A stretch of DNA of 64,000 bases from Lachnospiraceae bacterium (GCA_910575255.1 CAJTEM010000010.1:1-64000); one strand, 5' to 3'. Numbered from the stretch's first letter, positions 40,587-50,971 are shown. Notes: a model not told the origin generated them from the letters alone. Made by a program: numbers and translations.

Positions 40587-42257
40587 ATGAAGACAGATAT
40601 TCAGATTGCACAGGAAGCAACAATGAAGCCGGTAAAGGAGGTGGCGGCAGCTTACGGGATCGTCGAGGATGACCTGGAGCTTTACGGGAAATACAAGGCA
40701 AAGCTGACGGATGAGCTGTGGCAGAAGGTGGAGAAGAATCCGGACGGGAAGCTGGTGCTGGTGACAGCGATCAACCCGACGCCGGCAGGGGAAGGAAAAA
40801 CCACGACCAGTATCGGGCTGGCAGATGCGTTAAGCCGTCTGGGGAATAAGACCATGCTGGCGCTGCGCGAGCCGTCTCTGGGTCCATGTTTTGGAATCAA
40901 GGGCGGAGCGGCAGGCGGCGGATATGCACAGGTGGTACCGATGGAAGATCTGAATCTGCATTTTACTGGCGATTTTCACGCGATCACTTCGGCAAACAAT
41001 CTGTTGGCAGCGCTTCTGGACAATCATATCCAGCAGGGCAATGCACTGCAGATTGATACCCGGCAGGTGCTGTGGAAACGCTGCCTGGATATGAATGACC
41101 GGGCGCTGCGGAATATTGTGGTAGGACTGGGAGCCAAAGCGGACGGTGTGGTGCGTGAGGATCATTTTGTGATTACCGTGGCCTCGGAGATCATGGCGAT
41201 TCTCTGCCTGGCAGATGATATGAAGGATCTGAAGGAGCGGCTGGGGCGAATCATTGTTGCATATAATTATGCAGGGGAACCGGTGACAGCAGCGCAGCTT
41301 CATGCAGTGGGTGCCATGGCAGCACTGTTAAAGGATGCCATTAAGCCGAATCTGATTCAGACTCTGGAGCATACCGGTGCGCTGGTTCACGGGGGTCCCT
41401 TTGCCAATATTGCCCACGGCTGCAACAGTGTCCGTGCAACAAAGACAGCTCTGAAGCTGGCGGATATCGTGGTGACAGAGGCCGGCTTCGGCGCAGATCT
41501 GGGTGCAGAGAAGTTTCTGGATATCAAGTGCCGGATGGCAGGACTGAAGCCGGATGCGGTGGTTCTGGTAGCAACCGTGCGTGCCCTGAAATATAATGGC
41601 GGGGTGCCCAAGGCCGAGTTGGGAACGGAGAACCTGGAAGCGCTGAGACGTGGAATTGTTAATCTGGAGAAACACATTGAGAATATTCAGAAATACGGGG
41701 TGCCGGTCGTGGTGACTCTGAATTCCTTTGTCAGCGACACGCAGGCCGAGTATGAGCTGATCCGCGGCTTCTGTGAAGAGCGCGGCTGTGAGTTTGCTCT
41801 GTCCGAGGTCTGGGCCAGGGGCGGCGAGGGCGGTGAGGCTCTGGCTACAAAAGTACTGGAAACGTTAAAGCAGAAGGAAAGCCATTATCATCCGATCTAT
41901 CCGGATGATATGAGTCTGAAAGATAAAGTCAATGTGGTGGCGACAGAGATTTATGGCGCAGACAATGTCAGCTATACGCCGGCAGCAGCAAAGTCAATGG
42001 CTCGTATCGAGGAGATGGGCTTTGGGGCTTTGCCGGTCTGCATGGCGAAGACACAGTATTCTCTGTCAGATGACCAGAACAAGTTAGGAAGGCCGACGGG
42101 CTTTACCATCAATGTCAGGGATGTCTATGTATCGGCCGGAGCTGGCTTCGTAGTAGTGCTGACCGGTGCGATCATGACGATGCCGGGGCTGCCGAAGAAG
42201 CCGGCGGCCGACGGGATCGATGTCAATGAGGAAGGGAAGATTACCGGGTTGTTCTAG
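40587..42257 (+). CDS. fhs: Formate-tetrahydrofolate ligase
   Basis: A 556-residue ATP-dependent ligase forming 10-formyl-THF from formate. The P-loop is [19 protein letters not shown] (about residues 65-83). Further family landmarks are [53 protein letters not shown] and the C-terminal [23 protein letters not shown]. Length matches the family (555-560). It supplies one-carbon units for purines and fMet-tRNA; Fmt, which consumes 10-formyl-THF, is encoded 5.6 kb downstream. In Clostridia it is also part of the methyl branch of the Wood-Ljungdahl pathway, but no other such genes are here. AGGAGG precedes the ATG. Confidence 0.97.
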   Translation: MKTDIQIAQEATMKPVKEVAAAYGIVEDDLELYGKYKAKLTDELWQKVEKNPDGKLVLVTAINPTPAGEGKTTTSIGLADALSRLGNKTMLALREPSLGPCFGIKGGAAGGGYAQVVPMEDLNLHFTGDFHAITSANNLLAALLDNHIQQGNALQIDTRQVLWKRCLDMNDRALRNIVVGLGAKADGVVREDHFVITVASEIMAILCLADDMKDLKERLGRIIVAYNYAGEPVTAAQLHAVGAMAALLKDAIKPNLIQTLEHTGALVHGGPFANIAHGCNSVRATKTALKLADIVVTEAGFGADLGAEKFLDIKCRMAGLKPDAVVLVATVRALKYNGGVPKAELGTENLEALRRGIVNLEKHIENIQKYGVPVVVTLNSFVSDTQAEYELIRGFCEERGCEFALSEVWARGGEGGEALATKVLETLKQKESHYHPIYPDDMSLKDKVNVVATEIYGADNVSYTPAAAKSMARIEEMGFGALPVCMAKTQYSLSDDQNKLGRPTGFTINVRDVYVSAGAGFVVVLTGAIMTMPGLPKKPAADGIDVNEEGKITGLF

Positions 42258-42287
42258 AGAGTGTTGAAAGAAAGAGGGCAGGCTGTA

Positions 42288-43781
42288 ATGTTGAAGGACT
42301 GGTTATGTGAATTGCAGTATACCTTGCTGCAGGGAAGTGTGGATACGGAAGTAAACGAGGTGATATATGATTCCCGGAAAGCGGCGCCGGGGGCAGTGTT
42401 TGTCTGTATGGCGGGAACCCGGGTGGATTCGCATGATTTTATTCCCCAGGTGTTGGAAGCAGGTGTGCGGGTGCTGGTGGTGGAACGGCCGGTTGCAGTA
42501 CCAGAAGAGATTACCTTGATTCTGGTGAAGCAGGGAAGAGAGGCGCTGGCGCTTCTCTCAGCGGCCCGTTTCGGGTATCCGGCAAGAAAGCTTCTGATGA
42601 TTGGGATCACGGGAACCAAGGGTAAGACCACCACGGCCCATATGGTGCGGGCGATTCTGGAAGCGTCCGGAAGAAAGACGGGTATAATCGGGACGAACGG
42701 CGTGTCCTTTGGAGAGGAACATTATCCTACGGTGAATACGACACCGGAATCCTATGATCTGCACCGGTATTTTGCCAGGATGGTGGAAGAAGGCTGTGAA
42801 TGCTGTGTGATGGAGGTCTCTTCTCAGGCATTTAAGATGCATCGGGTGTGCGGCCTGCATTGGGATTATGCATTGTTTACCAACATTTCTCCGGATCATA
42901 TCGGCCCGGATGAGCATGAAAACTTTGAGGAATACCTGCATTATAAGAAACAGATTTTTGCCCAGAGCAGCTTTGCTCTGGTGAATATGGACGATGAGCA
43001 TGAAGAAGAGATCACCCAAGGGATTTCCTGTCCGTGGGAAGGCTTTGGGGTGGAAAAGCCGGCGCAGTATCAGGCGGAAGAGATCCGCTATGTGACGGAG
43101 GCTGGCTTTGTGGGGCTGGAGTTTGTGATCCGGAATGGTGCGTCGGCAGAAAGCCCGGATAAAGCAAAAGGCCGGATTCCGGTGCGGGTGAATATTCCCG
43201 GAAGGTTTAATGTCAGCAATGCCCTGGCAGCCTCTGCCGTCTGCTTGAAGGCCGGGGTTTGCGAGACAGAACTCTGCCATGCTTTGGAGCATCTGCGGCT
43301 GGACGGACGGATGGAGATCGTATATACCTCAGAGAAATGCTGCGTCATTGTAGATTACGCCCATAACGCGGTCAGCATGGAGAGCCTGCTTACGACGTTG
43401 CGGGAGTACCGGCCGGGACGCCTGGTATGTGTGTTTGGCTGTGGCGGTAACCGCTCGAAGGAGCGCCGCTACTCGATGGGAGAGATTGCCGGAAGGATGG
43501 CGGATTTTTCGATTTTGACTGCGGATAACTCCCGGTATGAGAGGGTGGAGGATATCCTTGCGGATATTCGCGGAAGCATCGAGAAAACAGGCGGGAAATT
43601 CATCGAGATTCCGGACCGGAGGGAGGCCATTGCCTATAGCATCCGTCATGCGCAGACCGGGGACATGATTGCGATAATCGGGAAGGGACATGAGGACTAT
43701 CAGGAGATTGAAGGGGTTCGTCACCCGTTTCTGGATCGGGCCGTAGTGCAGGAAGTGGTTGCCGGGCTGAATCTTGTCTGA
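42288..43781 (+). CDS. murE: MurE-like UDP-MurNAc-tripeptide synthetase with DNSR motif
   Basis: A 497-residue Mur ligase. ATG at 42288 (GAGGG upstream) is preferred to GTG 42261. The P-loop is GITGTKGKTTTAHM; the DAP-type features NTTPESYDLHRYF, EVSSQAFKMHRV and FTNISPDHIGPDEHENFEEY follow, with the carbamylated lysine region HYKKQIF. The third domain has DYAHNAVSMESLL and FGCGGNRSKERR. The substrate-selecting loop reads TADNSRYE, where mDAP enzymes have DNPR and L-Lys enzymes DDPN. It may be a second MurE paralogue with altered amino-acid choice, or an ordinary MurE with a conservative change. It lies between fhs and murF. Confidence 0.9.
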   Translation: MLKDWLCELQYTLLQGSVDTEVNEVIYDSRKAAPGAVFVCMAGTRVDSHDFIPQVLEAGVRVLVVERPVAVPEEITLILVKQGREALALLSAARFGYPARKLLMIGITGTKGKTTTAHMVRAILEASGRKTGIIGTNGVSFGEEHYPTVNTTPESYDLHRYFARMVEEGCECCVMEVSSQAFKMHRVCGLHWDYALFTNISPDHIGPDEHENFEEYLHYKKQIFAQSSFALVNMDDEHEEEITQGISCPWEGFGVEKPAQYQAEEIRYVTEAGFVGLEFVIRNGASAESPDKAKGRIPVRVNIPGRFNVSNALAASAVCLKAGVCETELCHALEHLRLDGRMEIVYTSEKCCVIVDYAHNAVSMESLLTTLREYRPGRLVCVFGCGGNRSKERRYSMGEIAGRMADFSILTADNSRYERVEDILADIRGSIEKTGGKFIEIPDRREAIAYSIRHAQTGDMIAIIGKGHEDYQEIEGVRHPFLDRAVVQEVVAGLNLV

Positions 43782-43784
43782 GAA

Positions 43785-43862
43785 TTGCTTTCCGTCAGAT
43801 GCGCGTCACAGTTTGTGGGATATCGCAGGTGCTTCTTGCGGGGATTTGATCCGAATGAGGTA
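43785..43862 (+). repeat. Family C repeat, copy C2
   Basis: It starts 4 bases after the murE stop with TTGCTTTCCGTCAGATG and GCGTCACAGTTTGTGGGA, aligned with C1 at 7593, and ends with GATTTGATCCGAATGAGG. About 20 bases are inserted relative to C1, and the 13-bp hairpin arms are not kept. The murF leader continues from here. Confidence 0.5.
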
Positions 43863-43913
43863 TATCCGACAGTCCCAATCCATAGATATAAAGAGGAAAA
43901 GAGAAAACACGTT

Positions 43914-45290
43914 ATGGAACAGATGACAGTAAAAGAGATTGTGGAGGCGACCGGCGGGACTTTGCTGTGCGGGGATGAGGCGGTTCCTCTGGTACATATC
44001 AGTATTGATTCCCAGAGCATAAAGGGAGGGGAATTGTTTGTGCCGCTGATAGGGGAGCGGGTAAATGCGCATCGTTTCATCGGGCAGGCATTTGAGAAGG
44101 GTGCGGCAGCCGTGTTAACCTCCGGGCATGATGCTATGGAGGATGAACATCCCTGGATTCGGGTAGAGGATACCAGAAAGGCATTGCAGGCGATCGGTTC
44201 CTATTATCGGAACCGGCTGACTCTGCCGTTAGTAGGGATTACCGGAAGCGTGGGGAAGACTACAACGCGGGAGATGGTGGCATTTGCCCTGTCTGCGGAA
44301 AAGAAGGTATACAAAACTCCCGGAAATAAAAACAGCCAGGTGGGAGTTCCGATTACTTTGTCGGAGATTACCTCTGAGGATGAGATCGGAATACTGGAGC
44401 TGGGGATGAGTATGCCGGGTGAGCTTACGGTGATTGCGCAGATTGCCCGGGTGGATATGGCATTGATTACCAACGTGGGAGTGACTCATATCGAGCAGTT
44501 AGGAAGCCAGGAGAATATCTGCCGCGAGAAGCTGACCATTCAGGACGGCCTTAAGGAAGGGGGAGTTCTGTTGCTCAATGGAGACGACCCTCTGCTTTGC
44601 AATACAAGGGCAAAGGAAGGCTGCCGTACGGTTTACTTCGGAACCGGAGACAACTGTGATTACCGGGCAGAGGACATCCATCTGACAAAGGGATGCCCGG
44701 GGTTTACGGCCGTCTGTGGAAAAAAGCGCGTTCCGGTACAGCTTCAGGTGATGGGCCGTCATTATATAGGCAATGCCATGGCTGCACTGGCAGTGGCGGA
44801 TCTCTATGGTATTCCCATGGAAAAGGCGGCAGAGAAATTAGCGGAATTCCATGGCTTTGAGGGACGCCAGCAGATCTATGAGCGGGATGGGGTAACGCTG
44901 ATTGACGATAGCTATAATGCCAGTCCCGTGTCCATGCTGGCAGCGCTTCAGGTTCTGGAGTCAATGGAACCGGCGAAACGCAGAATCGCCGTTCTGGCAG
45001 ATATGAAGGAGCTGGGGCCGGAAGCAGAGCGTTATCATGAGGAAATCGGAGAATGGCTGAAAGAGCACCCGGTCGATGTGCTGCTGACATTGGGGGAGCT
45101 TTCCCAAACAATGGAATCCGGAAAAGCATGTCTGCATTTTGCCGCGGAGGATCTGGACGGCCTGTACAAAAGCCTGAAAGAGCTTTTACAGCCCGGAGAC
45201 TGCGTTTTGCTGAAGGGGTCCAACAGTATGAAGCTGGGAGAAGTGGCCAGGCGTTTGCGGAAGACAGAGAGTCAGAGTGCGCAGGAGTGA
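43914..45290 (+). CDS. murF: UDP-MurNAc-tripeptide:D-Ala-D-Ala ligase
   Basis: A 458-residue Mur ligase adding D-Ala-D-Ala to the peptide stem. The start at 43914 (MEQMTVKEIVEATGG) is the first that leaves the family C repeat outside the protein; an ATG three codons later is possible. The P-loop is GITGSVGKTTTREMV. NKNSQVGVPITLSEI, ELGMSMPGEL and LITNVGVTHIEQLGS are MurF landmarks. The C-terminal domain has LIDDSYNASPVSMLAALQVL. Preceded by the MurE-like gene, and followed after 44 bases by priA. Confidence 0.95.
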   Translation: MEQMTVKEIVEATGGTLLCGDEAVPLVHISIDSQSIKGGELFVPLIGERVNAHRFIGQAFEKGAAAVLTSGHDAMEDEHPWIRVEDTRKALQAIGSYYRNRLTLPLVGITGSVGKTTTREMVAFALSAEKKVYKTPGNKNSQVGVPITLSEITSEDEIGILELGMSMPGELTVIAQIARVDMALITNVGVTHIEQLGSQENICREKLTIQDGLKEGGVLLLNGDDPLLCNTRAKEGCRTVYFGTGDNCDYRAEDIHLTKGCPGFTAVCGKKRVPVQLQVMGRHYIGNAMAALAVADLYGIPMEKAAEKLAEFHGFEGRQQIYERDGVTLIDDSYNASPVSMLAALQVLESMEPAKRRIAVLADMKELGPEAERYHEEIGEWLKEHPVDVLLTLGELSQTMESGKACLHFAAEDLDGLYKSLKELLQPGDCVLLKGSNSMKLGEVARRLRKTESQSAQE

Positions 45291-45334
45291 TGTGCTATAT
45301 ATCGGGCGATTCAAAAAAGGATAGGAGCGTGCAT

Positions 45335-47344
45335 ATGGCAAGCAGGTATGCCAGCATAATCATAGATATTTCCCATGAAAACGTAGATCGGATTTTCCAG
45401 TACCGGATCCCGGAGCATTTGCTGACTGAGATCCGGGTGGGAAGTCAGGTCTGCGTTCCTTTTGGTTCCGGTAACCGGACCCGGAAGGGCTATGTGGTTG
45501 ACATAACAGAAAAGGCGGATTATGAGGAAAGCCGTATCAAGGAGGTATCCGGGCTGGTAGAGGGAAGCGTCACTGCAGATTCCCGTCTGATTGCCCTGGC
45601 ATGGTGGATGAAGGAGAGGTACGGCTCAACCATGAACCAGGCATTAAAGACCGTGTTGCCGGTAAAACGCCGGGTAAAGGCGCGGAATAAGCAGGTGGTA
45701 CAGTCCATGGTTCCAGAATCGCTGGCAGCCAGACCGCTCCGGCTGAATCCCTGGCAGCAGAAGATTGCGGACAGCTTCTGTGAAGATTATGATCAGGGAA
45801 AGCGGATTCCTTATCTGATTCACGGGATTACCGGGAGCGGAAAGACCGAGGTCTATATGGCAATGATCGATCATGTGCTGAAGAAAAAACGCCAGGTTAT
45901 TGTGCTGATCCCGGAGATTGCCCTGACCTACCAGACGGTGATGCGGTTTTATGCACGGTTCGGGGAGCGGATCTGCGTGATGCATTCCCGGTTGTCAGCC
46001 GGAGAGCGTTACGATCAGTTCGAGCGGGCAAGGAGAGGGGATACTGAGATTATGATTGGAGCCCGTTCGGCATTGTTTACCCCTTTTGCCAGACTGGGGC
46101 TGATTGTGATTGATGAGGAGCATGAGGGGGCATACCAGAGTGAGGGAGCGCCCCGGTACCATGCCAGAGAGGTAGCACAGCAGCTGGCGCGTATGCACGA
46201 GGCTCAGCTTGTGCTTGGGTCAGCGACTCCGTCCATCGAAGCTTATTCCCGTGCCAGGGCCGGGCTTTACCGGCTGTTTTCCCTGAAAAGCCGTGCAAAT
46301 GCGAAAAGCGTTCCGGCAGCGACAGTTATCGTGGATCTGCGTCGGGAAATGGAGGATGGCAACAAATCCGTCTTCAGCCGTCGTCTTCAGGATCTGATTA
46401 CGGATCGCCTGAACCGGAAAGAGCAGATGATGCTGTTTATGAACCGTCGGGGATATTCCAGCTTCGTGTCCTGCCGAAGCTGTGGCAAGGCAGTGAAATG
46501 TCCGCATTGCGACGTTTCGCTGACCCTGCACAACAAGAACCGGCTGGTTTGCCATTACTGCGGATACACGATTCCTCTGCCAGGAGCCTGTCCGGAATGC
46601 GGCTCGGAATATCTGGCCGGATTTGGGGTGGGAACGCAGAAGATCGAGGAATTGACGGCACAGATGTTTCCGCAGGCCCGGATTCTGAGAATGGATCTGG
46701 ATACGACATCGAAAAAGGGTGGCCATGAGGCGATTCTGGCAGCATTTGCCAGGCGGGAGGCAGATATCCTGATCGGCACGCAGATGATTGTAAAAGGCCA
46801 TGATTTTCCGGGGGTGACCCTGGTCGGGATCCTGGCTGCGGATCAGTCCCTGTATGCACCGGATTTTCGATGTGCGGAGAGAACCTTCCAGATTCTGGTG
46901 CAGGCCATCGGCCGGGCCGGAAGAGGAGAAAGGCCGGGAATCGCTGTGATTCAGACCTATCTGCCGGAGCATTACGGTATTCAGACAGCTGCGGCCCAGG
47001 ACTATGAGACGTTTTACCAGCGAGAGATGGGATACCGGCAATTGCTGCATTATCCGCCGGCCAGTCACATGCTGGGATTGCAGGTTGCAGGAAGGGACGA
47101 GCAGTTGGCGGGCCATATGATGGACCTGATCCGGGACTCGGTAATGCGGCATTTTGGCTCCTGCGTGGAGGTCATTGGTCCGGTTCCGGCGCCGGTTTAT
47201 AAAGTTAATGATATTTATAGAAAAATTTTATATATGAAACAGGAAAATTATGATATACTAATAAGAATCCGGAAATATGTCCAGGAACGGTGGGATGAGA
47301 CGGAGGACTGCAGGCAGCTGACCATCCAGTATGATTTCAGCTGA
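45335..47344 (+). CDS. priA: Primosomal protein N' (replication restart helicase)
   Basis: A 669-residue helicase that restarts stalled forks. The start at 45335 (MASRYASIIIDISHENVDRIFQY) follows AGGAG; the upstream frame runs through murF. The N-terminal 3'BD domain ends near 110, and the helicase core has HGITGSGKTEVYM (Walker A), IDEEHEGAYQ (Walker B) and GSATPSIEAY. The zinc module shows four Cys-x2-Cys type pairs, CRSCGKAVKCPHCD and CHYCGYTIPLPGACPECG. QMIVKGHDFPGVTLVG and AGRGERPG (motif VI) follow. Somewhat shorter than Bacillus PriA (805), mainly in the N-terminal part. Confidence 0.95.
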   Translation: MASRYASIIIDISHENVDRIFQYRIPEHLLTEIRVGSQVCVPFGSGNRTRKGYVVDITEKADYEESRIKEVSGLVEGSVTADSRLIALAWWMKERYGSTMNQALKTVLPVKRRVKARNKQVVQSMVPESLAARPLRLNPWQQKIADSFCEDYDQGKRIPYLIHGITGSGKTEVYMAMIDHVLKKKRQVIVLIPEIALTYQTVMRFYARFGERICVMHSRLSAGERYDQFERARRGDTEIMIGARSALFTPFARLGLIVIDEEHEGAYQSEGAPRYHAREVAQQLARMHEAQLVLGSATPSIEAYSRARAGLYRLFSLKSRANAKSVPAATVIVDLRREMEDGNKSVFSRRLQDLITDRLNRKEQMMLFMNRRGYSSFVSCRSCGKAVKCPHCDVSLTLHNKNRLVCHYCGYTIPLPGACPECGSEYLAGFGVGTQKIEELTAQMFPQARILRMDLDTTSKKGGHEAILAAFARREADILIGTQMIVKGHDFPGVTLVGILAADQSLYAPDFRCAERTFQILVQAIGRAGRGERPGIAVIQTYLPEHYGIQTAAAQDYETFYQREMGYRQLLHYPPASHMLGLQVAGRDEQLAGHMMDLIRDSVMRHFGSCVEVIGPVPAPVYKVNDIYRKILYMKQENYDILIRIRKYVQERWDETEDCRQLTIQYDFS

Positions 47345-47440
47345 GGAAGCAGGAGCGGCTGAAGGGTTTTTCACAGTTGCGGATGAAAATTACCAGGGCG
47401 GACAGGAGATGGCGCCTGGAGAAAAGGAGTATCGGCAGAT

Positions 47441-47920
47441 ATGGCGATCAGACAGATCAGAACCCTTGGGGATGATATTTTGAGAAAACAATGCAAGCCG
47501 GTGAAGGAGATGAGCAGCCGGACAAAGCAGCTGATTGAGGATATGTTCGAGACGATGTACGAGGCCAACGGTGTGGGGCTTGCGGCGCCTCAGGTGGGAG
47601 TGTTAAAGCAGATCGTGGTGATTGATGTGGATGACGGGAATCAGTATGTGCTGATCAACCCGGAGATTCTGAAAGAAGAAGGAAGCCGGACAGAGCCGGA
47701 GGGATGTTTAAGTATTCCCGGTAAGCACGCGATTGTAACCAGACCCGCTTATGTGAAGGTGCGGGCATGGGATGAAGACATGCAGGAGTATGAGCTGGAG
47801 GGGGAGGAGCTTTTGGCACGTGCGATCTGCCATGAGTGCGCTCATCTGAAAGGTGAGCTGTATGTGGATGTGATGGAAAGCGAGCTGATGGATAATGAGG
47901 AGGAAACAGAGGAAACATGA
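47441..47920 (+). CDS. def: Peptide deformylase
   Basis: A 159-residue Fe2+/Zn2+ enzyme removing the formyl group from nascent peptides. The three family motifs are GVGLAAPQVGV, EGCLSIPGK (Cys metal ligand) and HECAHLKGELYVD (HExxH). GAAAAGGAG precedes the ATG. It overlaps fmt by 4 bases (ATGA), the usual coupling of removing and adding the formyl group. Confidence 0.97.
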   Translation: MAIRQIRTLGDDILRKQCKPVKEMSSRTKQLIEDMFETMYEANGVGLAAPQVGVLKQIVVIDVDDGNQYVLINPEILKEEGSRTEPEGCLSIPGKHAIVTRPAYVKVRAWDEDMQEYELEGEELLARAICHECAHLKGELYVDVMESELMDNEEETEET

Positions 47921-48882
47921 GGATTGTATTTATGGGAACGCCGGATTTCTCGGTTCCGGTGCTGGAAGCTCTGATTGCCTCCCGTCATCAGGTGGTGGCA
48001 GTGGTGACGCAGCCGGATAAGCCGAAGGGACGGGGCAAGGAGCTTGCGATGTCTCCGGTGAAGGAGACGGCGTTGCGTCATGGCCTTTTGGTATATCAGC
48101 CGATGCGGGCAAGAGATGCTGCCTTTATCCAGGAAATGAGGGATCTGGAGCCGGAGGTGATGGTGGTGATTGCCTTCGGGCAGATTCTTTCAAAGGAACT
48201 TTTGGAAGTGCCGGTGCATGGCTGTATCAATATTCATGCTTCCCTGCTTCCGAAATACCGGGGGGCTGCACCGATTCAGTGGGCGGTGTTAAACGGTGAT
48301 AAGGAGACGGGTATCACCACGATGCTGATGGACGAGGGCATGGATACCGGAGATATGCTGGAGAAGCGGGTGATTGCCCTTGAAAAGAAGGAGACCGGGG
48401 GCAGCCTTTTTGAGCGTCTGAGCCTGCTTGGCGGCGAGCTGATTCTGTCCACACTGGAAAAGCTGGAGAACAAAACACTGGAAAGAACGCCTCAGAATCA
48501 TGAGGAAGCGACTTATGTGAAGAAGATTCCCAAGTCTTTCGGTGAGATTGATTGGGGGAAGGATGCTGCTTCCATAGAGCGTCTGATCCGGGGACTGAAT
48601 CCCTGGCCCAGCGCTTATACCTGGCTGAACGGAAAACTGTTAAAGCTTTGGGAGGCAGATGTTCTTCCTGACGAATGCCCGGAAGATAAGAATTTGATTT
48701 TGGAAAAAAAAGAAAACTGCGGGGTGATCCTGTCCGCATCTGATTCAGGTTTGCAGGTGCAGACGGGCAGGGGAATCCTGAATATTACCAGCCTTCAGCT
48801 GGAGGGCAAGCGACGTATGGATACCGCGGCATTTTTGAGAGGGTTTTCCGTGCCGGCAGGCATACGTCTGGAAAGGAGCTGA
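47917..48882 (+). CDS. fmt: Methionyl-tRNA formyltransferase
   Basis: A 321-residue enzyme formylating initiator Met-tRNA with 10-formyl-THF. It begins MRIVFMGTPDFSVPVLEAL and shows the catalytic GCINIHASLLPKYRGAAPIQWAVLNGD (Asn, His) and GITTMLMDEGMDTGDML (Asp). The C-terminal OB-like tRNA-binding domain starts near 210. Its start overlaps def. Confidence 0.97.
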   Translation: MRIVFMGTPDFSVPVLEALIASRHQVVAVVTQPDKPKGRGKELAMSPVKETALRHGLLVYQPMRARDAAFIQEMRDLEPEVMVVIAFGQILSKELLEVPVHGCINIHASLLPKYRGAAPIQWAVLNGDKETGITTMLMDEGMDTGDMLEKRVIALEKKETGGSLFERLSLLGGELILSTLEKLENKTLERTPQNHEEATYVKKIPKSFGEIDWGKDAASIERLIRGLNPWPSAYTWLNGKLLKLWEADVLPDECPEDKNLILEKKENCGVILSASDSGLQVQTGRGILNITSLQLEGKRRMDTAAFLRGFSVPAGIRLERS

Positions 48883-48888
48883 TAAGGA

Positions 48889-49596
48889 ATGCCATATTAT
48901 GGTGGATTTTACGGATTTGATCCGACTTATCTTCTGGTAGTGATGGGTGCGCTTTTATCCATGTGGGCCTCCGCACGGGTCAACGGCACCTTTCAGAAAT
49001 ATTCTCAGGTGCGTAGCCGTACCGGCATGACCGGAGCAGAGGCGGCAAGACAGCTTTTGCATTCTCAGGGAATCTATGATGTGACGGTACAGGCGGTCCG
49101 GGGTCAGCTGACGGATCATTATGATCCGCGGACAAAGACAGTCAATCTCTCGGAACCGGTTTATGCCAGCAGCTCGGTGTCAGCGATCGGGGTAGCGGCT
49201 CATGAGTGCGGTCATGCGATTCAGGATCATGTCGGCTATGCGCCTCTCCGTCTGCGGGCAGCCTTTGTGCCTGTGGCCAATCTGGGGAGCACCTTGTCCT
49301 GGCCTCTGATTTTGCTTGGGCTGGTGATCGGACTGACACCGTTTATTCAGGTGGGGATCTGGATGTTTGTGCTGGCGCTTTTGTTTCAGGTGATTACGTT
49401 GCCGGTAGAGTTCAATGCTTCCGGGAGGGCAGTACAGCTTCTGGGACAGCTGGGGATCCTGCAGGGACAGGAGGTGGCGGATACCAGAAGGGTTCTGGGA
49501 GCGGCGGCGCTTACCTATGTGGCGGCGGTGGCGGCTTCGGTATTGCAGCTTCTGCGGTTACTGATCCTGTTCGGAGGACGGAGAAGAGATGACTGA
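48889..49596 (+). CDS. Membrane zinc metallopeptidase (YugP family)
   Basis: A 235-residue membrane protein of the neutral zinc metallopeptidase family PF04298. The N-terminus is tyrosine- and glycine-rich (MPYYGGFYGFDPTY), followed by a helix. The zinc site is AAHECGHAIQDHVGY (HExxH, about residues 104-108), with three further helices (about 120-165 and 200-225) and the conserved LPVEFNASGRAV. Targets unknown. It is often between fmt and rsmB in Firmicutes, as here, and overlaps rsmB by 8 bases. Confidence 0.92.
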   Translation: MPYYGGFYGFDPTYLLVVMGALLSMWASARVNGTFQKYSQVRSRTGMTGAEAARQLLHSQGIYDVTVQAVRGQLTDHYDPRTKTVNLSEPVYASSSVSAIGVAAHECGHAIQDHVGYAPLRLRAAFVPVANLGSTLSWPLILLGLVIGLTPFIQVGIWMFVLALLFQVITLPVEFNASGRAVQLLGQLGILQGQEVADTRRVLGAAALTYVAAVAASVLQLLRLLILFGGRRRDD

Positions 49597-50971
49597 GAAA
49601 GCAGAGTCAAAGACTTTGGGGGCAGCAAAAGGAAGATCTCCCAGGGCGGCAAAGGCAAGGGAGATCTCGCTGGATATTTTGTTTAAGGTTCTGGAGCAGG
49701 ACGGATTTGTCCATGATGTCCTTTGTCAGGCGCTGGAGAAATACCAGTATCTCGAAAAGCAGGATCGTGCGTTTATTACGCGGCTCACAGAAGGAACCGT
49801 GGAAAGGCTGCTGACTGTGGATGCAGTGCTGAATGCCTGTATGAAGAGTGGGATTCGGAAGCAGCGGCCGGTGATTCGGACGATCCTCCGAATGTCGGTC
49901 TACCAGCTTCTGTGGATGGATCGGGTGCCGGATCGTGCCGTGTGTGACGAAGCGGTAAAGCTGGCAAAAAGCCGGGGCCTGGGAGGGCTTGGCGGCCTGG
50001 TCAACGGTGTGCTGCGGAATGTGGCACGGCGGAAGGAAGAATTTTCTTTTGAGGATTGGTCCCTGCGGTATTCGATGCCGCAGTGGATCTGTGAGATGTG
50101 GAGAGAGGAATATCAGGAGAATACGGCAGAGGCGATGCTCCAGGCATTTCTGGAGGAGACGCCTGTCACGGTGCGTTGTAACCTGAGCCGGGCTTCCCTG
50201 ACTGAGATACAGGAAAGCCTCAAAGCGCAGGGGGCGGGCGTGAGTAAGAACCCGCTTTCGGATCAGGTGCTATATCTGACGGGATACGATTATCTGGAGC
50301 GTTTGGAGGCCTTTTGCAGGGGATGGATTCAGGTACAGGATGTGGCTTCCTCACTGGTAACAGTTGTCACGGATCCCCGGCCGGGAGACCGGGTCCTGGA
50401 TGTGTGCGGCGCTCCGGGAGGCAAGAGCCTACATATGGCAGATCAGCTGCAGGGGACCGGTGAGGTAACGGTTCGGGATCTGACAGAGGAAAAGGTCAGC
50501 CTCATCCGGGAGAACATTGCCCGTACCGGCTTTACCAATATCCACGCCGAGGTATGGGATGCCCTGGAGTATGATGAACGCTGGGAGGAGCAGGCAGATA
50601 TCGTGATCGCGGATCTTCCCTGCTCCGGGCTGGGGGTAATCGGCAAAAAGCCGGATATCAAATACCGGGTAACGAAAGAGCGGATTCTGTCACTGGCAGA
50701 GCTGCAGCGGAAGATCCTTTCCGTGGTATCACGCTATGTGAAGCCGGGCGGAAAGCTGGTCTACAGTACCTGTACGGTCAGCCGGCAGGAGAATGAGGCA
50801 CAGAGGGACTGGTTTTTAAAGCATTTTCCGTTTCGGCCGGGAAGTCTGGATCTTCTGGCAAAGAGGGGGCTGCAGGAACCGACGCTTGAGGACGGCTATG
50901 TACAGCTTTTGCCGGGAAAGCATCCCTGTGATGGTTTTTTTATCGCGGTATTTCAGAGGAATAGAGGATAG
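49589..50971 (+). CDS. rsmB: 16S rRNA m5C967 methyltransferase
   Basis: A 460-residue methyltransferase of the Sun/Fmu family. The N-terminal NusB-like RNA-binding domain (about residues 20-155) includes REISLDILFKVLEQDGF and GLVNGVLRNVARR. The SAM domain shows DVCGAPGGKSLHMADQL, the first cysteine in IADLPCSGLGVIGKKPDIKYR, and the catalytic cysteine in LVYSTCTVSRQENE. It overlaps the YugP-like gene and abuts rlmN with no gap (TAG then ATG). Confidence 0.95.
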   Translation: MTEKAESKTLGAAKGRSPRAAKAREISLDILFKVLEQDGFVHDVLCQALEKYQYLEKQDRAFITRLTEGTVERLLTVDAVLNACMKSGIRKQRPVIRTILRMSVYQLLWMDRVPDRAVCDEAVKLAKSRGLGGLGGLVNGVLRNVARRKEEFSFEDWSLRYSMPQWICEMWREEYQENTAEAMLQAFLEETPVTVRCNLSRASLTEIQESLKAQGAGVSKNPLSDQVLYLTGYDYLERLEAFCRGWIQVQDVASSLVTVVTDPRPGDRVLDVCGAPGGKSLHMADQLQGTGEVTVRDLTEEKVSLIRENIARTGFTNIHAEVWDALEYDERWEEQADIVIADLPCSGLGVIGKKPDIKYRVTKERILSLAELQRKILSVVSRYVKPGGKLVYSTCTVSRQENEAQRDWFLKHFPFRPGSLDLLAKRGLQEPTLEDGYVQLLPGKHPCDGFFIAVFQRNRG

